From CAZIWW01 sp964543275 (lineage in GTDB: Bacteria > Patescibacteriota > Minisyncoccia > Moranbacterales > UBA11712), in contig CAZIWW010000001.1 in the NCBI GenBank assembly GCA_964543275.1, positions 1-64,000 of the forward strand: DNA of 64,000 bases, read 5' to 3'. This document shows positions 59,201 through 64,000 of this stretch, in pieces (position 1 is the first letter of the stretch; every line of letters begins with the position of its first letter). The position numbers and the translations under genes were made by a program. The notes under the pieces are model-generated. The model was not told the origin of the DNA, searched no databases, and worked only from the letters and a program-made list of their open reading frames with translations.

Positions 59201-59382
59201 TCTTCGGAGACCACTCCTTGGTAAGAAGTAACTACCGAAACTACAGGAAATTCAATATCGGGCAGCATATCCAGTCCCAGGCGGCCTACAGAGACAAAAC
59301 CAAAAACAACAATGATCAGAACTATCATGGTTATAGTTACCGGTTTGTCGACTGAAAATTTAGGAAGATTCATATGCGTCAA
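56263..59382 (-). CDS. RND-family efflux pump (AcrB-like inner-membrane transporter)
   Basis: 1039 aa, the normal RND length, with 12 helices and two large loops. Begins MNLPKFSVDKPVTITMIVLIIVVFGFVSVGRLGLDMLPDIEFPVV. Helix 4 has GIGMLVDNAVVVIENI, with D-N where AcrB has D-D, as in Gram-positive and Bacteroidetes HAE-type pumps. The C-terminal repeat ends GIVVNNAIVLIDYVNQLRERG. Works as a proton-driven trimer with the adaptor encoded 11 nt upstream. No TolC gene is seen, as expected for a cell without a standard outer membrane, so it may export into the wall zone or act on membrane lipids. Confidence 0.95.
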   Translation of the reverse strand: MTHMNLPKFSVDKPVTITMIVLIIVVFGFVSVGRLGLDMLPDIEFPVVSVVTSYQGVVSEDIEDVITKPIEDAVATVKDVKSLRSISQEGVSIVMVEFESGTNIDFAAQDIRDKVGLIENRLPPDANKPMVIKMDVEAMPVLGYGVTSDNLTTLELKNLLEDNVKDKIERLDGVSSVELRGGQEREILVKLNKPQLEAYNITQARVVQVLRGENINLSSGFIEQGLLELPLRTVGKFENLAEIENIVIAVNNNTPTYLKDVAEVIDTHKESRSYSRTNGKDSVLLLVNKQSGANTSQVADAVKSEMPKVEKYLPQDVDFKLVMDQSHLIKTSTSSVMQSGIIGGLLAVLIIYLFLRNWRPTAAIAVAIPLSLIATFIPIYAVGYTLNLMTLGGLALGIGMLVDNAVVVIENIYRHLEKTGQRKKSAIIGSNEVGMAITAATLTTAAVFVPMTLGTGITGQLSRGLALTIIFALFSSLFVALTLVPMIASKIFKKRERAEDYQEASGKKHFVKVKNVYKKILRWSLNHRLKTMATTIGLLAITIALIPFIGTEFMPVSDQSMMLLMAKMPIGTSLEETNKVVSQIESDLINIEGVTTVTSFAGLDEASRGESAASGLGAAGANEAQIFIRLKNKMDRKYSAEEIQEMIRRKLPRIRGLEINFMDMGKVLISGSSSPIEIKVFGKDLDKLKSISDKIAQEIKDVPGVRDADTTLSEGKPELIINIDRERAAHFNLTIGQIASAIKDSMQGTVATQFRQGGEETDIRVRYDEAYRNDIEGIKNFSINTPAGSRILLQQVAQISHGEGPIKINREDQLRVASVTANVVDRDIGGVMSDIRKKTDETRLPQGYFIEYGGSYKQMRETFGTLGWALALGILLVYMIMASQFESLIHPFVVMFELPLAFIGIGLALFITGQTLSLPSFMGIIMLAGIVVNNAIVLIDYVNQLRERGLSKFDALVEGGTTRLRPILITSITTILGMLPMALARQEGSEMMRPMAIAVIGGLLVSSALTLVVIPVVYSLAEHISKRAYVRIERIVNGQ

Positions 59383-59393
59383 AAGTGATAAAA

Positions 59394-60521
59394 TTATTTC
59401 CTAATTTTAACTTTGTCTCCCTCGCTCAACTTATAATTTCCATTAATTACCAATCGGTCTCCCTCGCTTAGCCCTTCAGTAACTTTTAAAGTATTGTTGT
59501 CGATGCTTTCAGTGCGGACGGGTTTAATTTCGATTTGCAGATCTTTGTTAACCGTATAAACTTTCTCGATGCCGCCTTCTTTAAATACCGCCGATCTGGG
59601 CGCTACTAACGCATTTTCTTGTTTATCGGTGACAATTTTTACATTAGCTACCATTCCCGCTTTAATTTTTCTATCCTTATTTTCAAGACGAATTTTGACG
59701 GGGAATTTTTTACTTGCAGGATCGGCTGAAGAACCAACATAATAAACCTCGCCTATAAATTTATCGTCGGGGCAGGATGCTAAATTTACCTCAACCTCTT
59801 GGCCGGAAGTTATTTTTGAAATGTCAAATTCGGTTACCCCAGCCTCGATTTTGACTTTATTACTATTGGCTATGGTGGCTATAGGAGCTTTAACGGAAGC
59901 TGTATCCCCGTTGTCTAAATTTATTTTACTTATAAAACCATCCGACGGCGCTTTGATTGAATATTTATCCAGTTGAGACTGTATATAGTCGACTTGCCCT
60001 TGGGCGGCATCCACCTGTCCCTCGGCGGCGTCGATTGATAATTCAGCCTTTTTCTTAACAGCTTTGTACGCAGAAGTGCCTTTGGCGTCTCTTTTCAGTT
60101 GTTTTTGCAGCTTTTTAGTATTTTCCGCGCTTTCTTTGGCGATTTTCAAGTTTATTTTAGCGTTTTCAAAGTTAACTAGAAGAGAGTTGTCCGGTTCTAA
60201 TTTTGCTAAAATTTGTCCCTTCTTTATATAATCTCCCTCCGAATGATAAAAGTCGGCAACTTTGCCGTTTATCTCGGGATAAATTTCAACTTCTTCGAAA
60301 AATTCAGTGACGGCGGAAACGGAAATGCCTTGCGTAATAGTCTCCGGAGACATTTTTTTAACTTGAACAGCTATTGCATTTTCGCCGGATTTAAGATTTG
60401 CGCTGGAAGCATTGTCTTCAGCTTTGCCGGTTAGCAAATAACGCGTTCCGATTCCTAAACCGGCAATTAAAATGGCGGCGAGAATTAGACGCATTTTTTT
60501 ACTGCTATATGACTTTTGCAT
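59394..60521 (-). CDS. RND periplasmic adaptor (membrane fusion protein)
   Basis: 375 aa. N-terminal helix (MRLILAAILIAGLGIGTRYLL), lipoyl domain halves around EIYPEINGKVADFYHSEGDYIKKGQILAKLE and IKAPSDGFISKINLDNGDTA, a helical hairpin about 115-190 with coiled-coil AEGQVDAAQGQVDYIQSQLD, beta-barrel and membrane-proximal domains ending VTEGLSEGDRLVINGNYKLSEGDKVKIRK. It stabilises the RND trimer. Lies in the TetR-controlled operon; a TetR-operator half-site overlaps the region 5-18 nt upstream of its ATG. Confidence 0.94.
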   Translation of the reverse strand: MQKSYSSKKMRLILAAILIAGLGIGTRYLLTGKAEDNASSANLKSGENAIAVQVKKMSPETITQGISVSAVTEFFEEVEIYPEINGKVADFYHSEGDYIKKGQILAKLEPDNSLLVNFENAKINLKIAKESAENTKKLQKQLKRDAKGTSAYKAVKKKAELSIDAAEGQVDAAQGQVDYIQSQLDKYSIKAPSDGFISKINLDNGDTASVKAPIATIANSNKVKIEAGVTEFDISKITSGQEVEVNLASCPDDKFIGEVYYVGSSADPASKKFPVKIRLENKDRKIKAGMVANVKIVTDKQENALVAPRSAVFKEGGIEKVYTVNKDLQIEIKPVRTESIDNNTLKVTEGLSEGDRLVINGNYKLSEGDKVKIRK

Positions 60522-60525
60522 AATT

Positions 60526-60539
60526 AATTTACTTACTGC
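60526..60539 (-). promoter_or_regulatory. Half-site similar to the TetR operator
   Basis: AATTTACTTACTGC matches AATCTACTTACCGC of the operator at 62433-62446 at 12 of 14 positions. It lies just before the adaptor gene. Suggests, but does not prove, a second contact of the regulator. Confidence 0.35.
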
Positions 60540-60627
60540 TTATATGCGCTCTGGAGTTTCTGAAAATCCTAATAAGACTCTCTTGTTCTTTATGATTAAG
60601 CATGGTTAAAATTTTCTGCGCGCGCTT

Positions 60628-61440
60628 TTAGACCTCCCTTGCTTTTTTGCGTAGCGATTCCTTTAATTGAGACAGTGATGTTTTTGCGGCTTTTTCTCCG
60701 GACAGGACAATATCCTCGCCATTTAAAAATTTATTCCAATATACATTGCCCTTTGGCTCTGGCGTTATAATTAGGTCCGCTTTTTGACAGCTATAATCAG
60801 CTAAGTGGTAGCGCAGGATATTTAAGGAACTGTTGGCAATTTTCAGAAAACCCACTTTACTGTTTTGTCCGTTGCGGAAATAATGCGCTTCTGTGTTAAC
60901 CGCGATAACAAAGTCGGCTCCCATATCTTTTACCGCTTTTACCGGCACAGGCAGTGATAGGCCTCCGTCGGCTAGCCGCTTTCCAAGATGTTTTACCGGC
61001 TTGAAAACCAGTGGAGTGGAAATGCTGGCGCGGACTGCCGACGCTACTTCACCCCTGTTAAGATAAACTGTTTGGCCGTTGCCGATGTCGGTTGCTACAG
61101 CCGTGAAAGGAATTTTTAGATCTTGAAAATTTATTTTGTCAACATAGCTTTCAATAAATTTTCTTATTTTTTCGCCTCTGATCAACCCTTGGCGCAGTGA
61201 GGGGTCAATTAATGAAAAAATTCGGCGCCAGTCGGTGTCAAACGCTATTTTTTCTATTTGCTTGATATCTTTAGTTGCCGCGTAAAAACCTCCGACCAAA
61301 GCGCCAATACTTGAGCCAGCAATAAAATCAATCGGAATGTTGTTTTCTTCTAAGACTTTAATGATGCCAATGTGGGCTAGTCCCTTGGCGCCGCCGCTGC
61401 CTAGGGCCAAGCCTATCTTTAATCTTTTTTTATCTGTCAT
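60628..61440 (-). CDS. Patatin-like phospholipase (RssA type)
   Basis: 270 aa serine lipid hydrolase. Oxyanion motif LALGSGGAKGLAHIG (14-20 region), nucleophile elbow GSSIG with S44, and DGG with D158 as the dyad partner (KRLADGGLSLPVPV). No signal peptide; acts at the inner face of the membrane. Co-directional with the RND genes and TetR, which suggests a link between lipid turnover and export. The C-terminus is short and helical. Confidence 0.92.
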   Translation of the reverse strand: MTDKKRLKIGLALGSGGAKGLAHIGIIKVLEENNIPIDFIAGSSIGALVGGFYAATKDIKQIEKIAFDTDWRRIFSLIDPSLRQGLIRGEKIRKFIESYVDKINFQDLKIPFTAVATDIGNGQTVYLNRGEVASAVRASISTPLVFKPVKHLGKRLADGGLSLPVPVKAVKDMGADFVIAVNTEAHYFRNGQNSKVGFLKIANSSLNILRYHLADYSCQKADLIITPEPKGNVYWNKFLNGEDIVLSGEKAAKTSLSQLKESLRKKAREV

Positions 61441-61593
61441 GGTTTTTTAGCAATCTCTATTTCCAGCGCTTTTAATTATTTAATTATTTTATCTCTGCTT
61501 TTTTAATCTCGAAATAATAAGACTTGCCGATGTCAAGCCGGAAGGTTAGCTAGCGGATAATCAGGCAATGCCAATCAATAAAACATTGCAAGA

Positions 61594-61612
61594 CGCTCAA
61601 TATAATTGAGCG
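61594..61612 (-). terminator. Hairpin after the 45-aa gene
   Basis: CGCTCAAT and ATTGAGCG with loop ATA, 8 bp, followed on the minus strand by CTTGCAATGTTTTATTG. Weak T-run, so it may only partly stop transcription toward the patatin gene. Confidence 0.45.
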
Positions 61613-61622
61613 CCTGGAATAT

Positions 61623-61760
61623 CTATTGACTAAACGGCCACTTGTTTTCCGACCATGCCCAGTAGAGGTAGCCGGCAATCGCTAAAATTACTACAACTCC
61701 AACAATAATTCCAATAGTTGTCGGACTTGACCAGCTGATGTCTGTTAAAAATGCTGGCAT
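61623..61760 (-). CDS. 45-aa single-helix membrane peptide in the export operon
   Basis: ATG at 61760 opens MPAFLTDISWSSPTTIGIIV and continues through a strongly hydrophobic helix (GVVVILAIAGYLYWAW) to SENKWPFSQ and TAG. One transmembrane helix with Trp at both interfaces looks like a genuine small membrane protein. It lies between tetR and patatin on the same strand. Small helices of this type (for example AcrZ with AcrB) can bind RND pumps; that role here is a guess. No homologue known to me. Confidence 0.6.
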   Translation of the reverse strand: MPAFLTDISWSSPTTIGIIVGVVVILAIAGYLYWAWSENKWPFSQ

Positions 61761-61819
61761 TTTTTTGGTTTTTTAGCTAAATTATTAATGCCCTTAAGGC
61801 GGGCTAATCCTCGACCTAA

Positions 61820-62407
61820 TTAGAATAAAATCAAAATAATCTGATTTGAAACTTTTTCTGGGTTGATTTTTTTGTCTAGAAATGAGTATTCCAAAAGCAA
61901 AGCATCCATCATGCCGGTCAGCAATGCGGTTACTAATTTGCTATCGGCCTTTCTAGCTAATTTTTTATTTCTTAACACGTCCTCAATTAACGGTTGAATT
62001 CTCTCGGCAACCTGCTCTCTTAATTGGATAACATAATTTCTTATTTGAGAGTTGGTTGGAGAGATCTTTAGCATTAGCGCTTTGATGAGATTCTTTTCTA
62101 TGAGGCCAAAGCTTAAATAGTTTCTGATAAGTTTGCGCAGTTTTCTATCAGTTGTTTTTTCGTCAAACGCTTCGGCGATGGATAAGTTTAAATTATCAAA
62201 GACCTCGTTGAGCACCTCTTTATAAATCTCCGCTTTGCCGGTAAAGTGGTAATAAAGAGCGGCTTTGGTAATGTTAAGTTTTTTGGCAATGTCGCTCATA
62301 GAAACGCCCAGGTAACTGTGTTCTGAAAAAAGACGGCGGGCGACTTCGATGATACGCTTTTTGGTGTTCTGAAAGATTTCTTCTTGTTGCGCCTCGGTTA
62401 TTTTCAT
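61820..62407 (-). CDS. TetR/AcrR-family transcriptional repressor
   Basis: 195 aa. HTH domain about 12-60: KKRIIEVARRLFSEHSYLGVSMSDIAKKLNITKAALYYHFTGKAEIYKEVL, with the recognition helix ITKAALYYHF. C-terminal ligand-binding helices follow, variable as usual. A perfect palindrome overlaps its own predicted start of transcription, so autorepression is likely. It heads the minus-strand export operon (45-aa peptide, patatin, adaptor, RND pump), the likely regulated genes. Confidence 0.94.
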   Translation of the reverse strand: MKITEAQQEEIFQNTKKRIIEVARRLFSEHSYLGVSMSDIAKKLNITKAALYYHFTGKAEIYKEVLNEVFDNLNLSIAEAFDEKTTDRKLRKLIRNYLSFGLIEKNLIKALMLKISPTNSQIRNYVIQLREQVAERIQPLIEDVLRNKKLARKADSKLVTALLTGMMDALLLEYSFLDKKINPEKVSNQIILILF

Positions 62408-62436
62408 AACTTTATAGGTTGTTATTTTATAAATCT

Positions 62437-62454
62437 ACTTACCGCTCGGTAAGT
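62437..62454. promoter_or_regulatory. TetR operator palindrome
   Basis: ACTTACCG-CT-CGGTAAGT: perfect 8-bp arms. It lies 7 nt downstream of the tetR -10 element, covering the transcription start, and 30 nt before the tetR ATG. Typical for the TetR/AcrR family (ACCGxxCGGT core). Confidence 0.85.
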
Positions 62455-62461
62455 TATTTAT

Positions 62462-62491
62462 AGTGTATCAAAGTAAGTAAATGTCTGTCAA
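62462..62491 (-). promoter_or_regulatory. tetR promoter
   Basis: On the minus strand TTGACA (62491-62486), 18 nt, TACACT (62467-62462). The predicted start lies at the edge of the operator. Confidence 0.65.
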
Positions 62492-62512
62492 GACATCGTT
62501 TTTGTTTCTTTA

Positions 62513-62541
62513 TTGACTCACAAATCTCTTTTTATTAAGAT
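62513..62541 (+). promoter_or_regulatory. Promoter of the YkuK-type gene
   Basis: TTGACT (62513-62518), 17 nt, TAAGAT (62536-62541). The start codon is 15 nt after the -10, leaving a leader under 10 nt, so the mRNA is nearly leaderless. Confidence 0.65.
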
Positions 62542-62556
62542 GAGATATAAAACGCT

Positions 62557-63111
62557 ATGAATAATCCAGGCTTAAAATTTATCAGTCCCACTCGAGGCCA
62601 GCTTAGCTTCAACTTAGTGCTGGAAGATATTTTTGATTTTATTAACGAGAATCCAAGGGATAAATATAAATTAATCATAGGAACCGACGCGGCGGGCAAT
62701 CACACTTTAACTGAAGCAAAGCGTGGGGAAATGAGTAACGGCATTGCTAGAAAAAGTAATGGGCAAGTAGAATTCATTAGCGCGTTGATTGTTTATAGAA
62801 TAGGGAAAGGCGGGAGATATTATTGGAAAAGAAGTTTGCTGGATGATATAGTTAGTCTTCGCCAGAAAATTTATGCAGAGACGGTGCTTTCTATTGAACT
62901 GGCTCAAATGTTTTTGGAGGAGTTTGGTAAGATTTTCAGTCTGGGGGAAAATGCCAAATACGATTTTGAAATTCACCTAGATGTGGGAGAGAACGGCGAG
63001 AGCAGAAATGTAATCCGCGAAGTGGTGGGAATGGTAGCGGGAAACGGCTTTACCGCTAAAACTAAACCGGAGAGTTTTGGAGCGGCGAAGGTGGCGGATC
63101 GACACACCTAG
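62557..63111 (+). CDS. YkuK-type RNase H-like protein (DUF458)
   Basis: 184 aa with an RNase H-like fold. YKLIIGTDAAGNH holds the first acidic residue, FISALIVYRIGKGGRYYWKR the next strand, ETVLSIELAQMFLEE the helix, and IHLDVGENGESRNVIREVVGMVAGNGF the second acidic strand, closing with KPESFGAAKVADRHT. The pattern matches PF04308, found in Bacillus YkuK and CPR genomes. Activity is not well known. Nearly leaderless mRNA; divergent from the tetR operon. Confidence 0.88.
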   Translation: MNNPGLKFISPTRGQLSFNLVLEDIFDFINENPRDKYKLIIGTDAAGNHTLTEAKRGEMSNGIARKSNGQVEFISALIVYRIGKGGRYYWKRSLLDDIVSLRQKIYAETVLSIELAQMFLEEFGKIFSLGENAKYDFEIHLDVGENGESRNVIREVVGMVAGNGFTAKTKPESFGAAKVADRHT

Positions 63112-63118
63112 ATGTAAA

Positions 63119-63235
63119 CTCAAAATTCAAAACTCAAAACTCAAAACTTTGGAACTCGCTTCGCTTGCGATTGAACTTAGAAAGTTTCATGCGCGAAGCG
63201 CATACCTTAGCTTTGAGGTTTGAACTTTCAGTTTT
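63119..63235. repeat. CAAAACTCAAAACTCAAAAC spacer hairpin
   Basis: AACTCAAAACTCAAAACTTT faces AACTTTCAGTTTTGAG, with core CTCAAAACT/AGTTTTGAG perfect. Inside are GCTTCGCTTGC and ATGCGC-GAA-GCGCAT hairpins. Confidence 0.75.
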
Positions 63236-63318
63236 GAGCTTCCAAAAGTGGATAACCTGTGAGTAACTTTGGCAGTAGGTGGCTTATTTAAGCCATTTTT
63301 TATTTTTATTATTAAGTG

Positions 63319-63347
63319 TTGACTAATGTTTCTAGGTGGGTTAAAAT
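63319..63347 (+). promoter_or_regulatory. mraZ promoter
   Basis: TTGACT (63319-63324), 17 nt, TAAAAT (63342-63347). Predicted start near 63354, leader about 180 nt. Confidence 0.7.
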
Positions 63348-63402
63348 TTAGCTACAGTGTTAGAAAGTGGATAGAAGTGGGGATAACTGAAAGGAATTGT
63401 GG
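63336..63402 (+). promoter_or_regulatory. Candidate MraZ-binding repeats (GTGG boxes)
   Basis: GTGG[A/G] occurs at 63336, 63367, 63377 and 63399, spaced 31, 10 and 22 nt, i.e. near whole helical turns, around and just after the predicted transcription start. MraZ is known to repress its own operon through spaced GTGGG-like repeats. The last box also reads as a perfect DnaA box (TGTGGATAA, 63398-63406). Confidence 0.55.
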
Positions 63403-63429
63403 ATAAATCGACACTGCTCACGGCACTTG

Positions 63430-63524
63430 CTCTACGAATTACGAATCTCATACGAATATACGAACACAATTTTTTTCGTAATTCGTATATTCGTAGAGCG
63501 TCAGCGCGTTCGTAATTCGTAGAG
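63430..63524. repeat. TACGAAT-family inverted repeat, copy 3
   Basis: CTCTACGAATTACGAA (63430-63445) faces TTCGTAATTCGTAGAG (63509-63524) perfectly, and inner TACGAATATACGAA (63451-63464) faces TTCGTATATTCGTA (63482-63495) perfectly. It lies in the mraZ leader and ends 10 nt before the ATG. Confidence 0.9.
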
Positions 63525-63533
63525 AGTAACTAA

Positions 63534-63968
63534 ATGTTCATCGGCGAGTATTCACATACCATAGATCCTAAAAAAAGAGTGGCTATTCCGTCCAAGTTTC
63601 GGGATGATTTTAAAGGTAGGGCGGTTATAACTAGGGGACTGGACAAATGTTTGTTTGTCTATCCGCTTCAAACTTGGGAAGATTTATCCTCTAAATTGGG
63701 AAGTCTTCCAATGGGCGAAGCAGGAACAAGAAGTTTCGTAAGATTGATGCTGGCTGGAGCGGTGGATGTTGACATCGATAAAATGGGAAGGATTCTAGTT
63801 CCGGATTATCTAAAGGAATACGCCGGGCTTGGCAAAGAAGTGGTAATAGCCGGTCTATATAATCGTTTGGAAATCTGGGACGATAAGAAATGGAAGTCGT
63901 ATAAAAAGGATGCTGAAAAAAACACGGATGAGATTGCCGAGCAGTTGGGGAAACTGGGAGTGTATTAG
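63534..63968 (+). CDS. mraZ: Transcriptional regulator MraZ
   Basis: 144 aa with two AbrB-like swapped-hairpin domains. First: MFIGEYSHTIDPKKRVAIPSKFRDDF with the D-x3-R motif. Second: AVDVDIDKMGRILVPDYLKEYAGL with the matching DKMGR. MraZ opens the division/cell-wall cluster and represses it. It is the last complete gene here, so mraW/ftsL/ftsI are expected just beyond the window. The preceding spacer holds a promoter and GTGG boxes. Confidence 0.97.
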   Translation: MFIGEYSHTIDPKKRVAIPSKFRDDFKGRAVITRGLDKCLFVYPLQTWEDLSSKLGSLPMGEAGTRSFVRLMLAGAVDVDIDKMGRILVPDYLKEYAGLGKEVVIAGLYNRLEIWDDKKWKSYKKDAEKNTDEIAEQLGKLGVY

Positions 63969-64000
63969 TGTAAATGTCAAATTAAAAATTTAAAAGCTCA

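Noticed and set aside
63240..63410. Replication origin upstream of mraZ based on DnaA-like boxes
   Set aside because: No dnaA or dnaN gene is near and the boxes are better explained as phased MraZ sites; only one is a perfect DnaA box.

Overview
The window looks like a scaffold from a Patescibacteria (CPR) genome, most likely of the Parcubacteria group. This is inferred from small, tightly packed genes, AT-rich spacers, minimal enzyme versions (ThrS without a TGS domain, ProS without the editing insert), cell-wall genes without any outer-membrane machinery, many CPR-style membrane-anchored hypothetical proteins, and peptide inserts such as RQGFGGQA. TGA is used as an ordinary stop. Two runs of exactly 100 N (25441-25540 and 35903-36002) are scaffold gaps. 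No rRNA, tRNA or CRISPR array was seen.

Layout. 142-4631 (minus): a MiaB-MiaA fusion and ThrS. 4805-9617: an anchored Cys-motif protein, RodA, a zinc-ribbon protein coupled to L25/Ctc, and a coiled-coil lytic transglycosylase. 9854-10012: a candidate small RNA with its own promoter and terminator. 10160-19309: CAP-domain protein, MurA, MreB-1, two GT4 glycosyltransferases, DNA polymerase III delta', and a beta-propeller lipoprotein. 19343-23144: Frr, RseP-type protease, ICMT-like methyltransferase, ProS. 23439-28083: the elongasome set MreB-2, MreC, MreD, PBP2. 28328-35748: GreA, LysS, a four-helix-bundle (23S IVP family) protein, SerS, an aminotransferase, a shortened MurF-like protein, FtsQ. 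36063-39802 (minus): two GT39/PMT-like membrane glycosyltransferases. 40188-51760: a SpoIID-domain protein with a Lys/Tyr-rich tract, then a block of hypothetical membrane and soluble proteins ending in a HerA/VirD4-type ATPase, with a second four-helix-bundle gene just before it. 51916-54200: a decayed zinc-ribbon gene, nitroreductase, transglutaminase-like protein, acylphosphatase. 54576-62407 (minus): GtrA, a conserved hypothetical, then an export operon (TetR, 45-aa membrane peptide, patatin, RND adaptor, RND pump) with a clear TetR palindrome. 62557-63968: YkuK-type RNase H-like protein and MraZ, probably the head of a dcw cluster that continues beyond the window.

The strongest unexplained signal is a system of inverted repeats. 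More than twenty spacers hold long imperfect hairpins built from iterated short words (AAAGTTCAAAGT, CAAAACTCAAAAC, AATCCCAATGTC, TACGAATATACGAAT, CTAATTTCTAATT) or GC-rich palindromes. Related sequences are also inserted in frame inside protein genes (MiaB, MiaA, ThrS, both GT4 enzymes, PBP2). Two unrelated proteins carry near-identical insert peptides (KSEFQISN/KSEFLISN and LNTRYKMPDTK/LNTKYKIQDTK). Both four-helix-bundle genes lie between facing arms of these repeats, and the repeats supply start or stop codons to neighbouring genes. This resembles Rickettsia palindromic elements combined with IVS-like gene-carrying forms, and is the best candidate for an undescribed system here.
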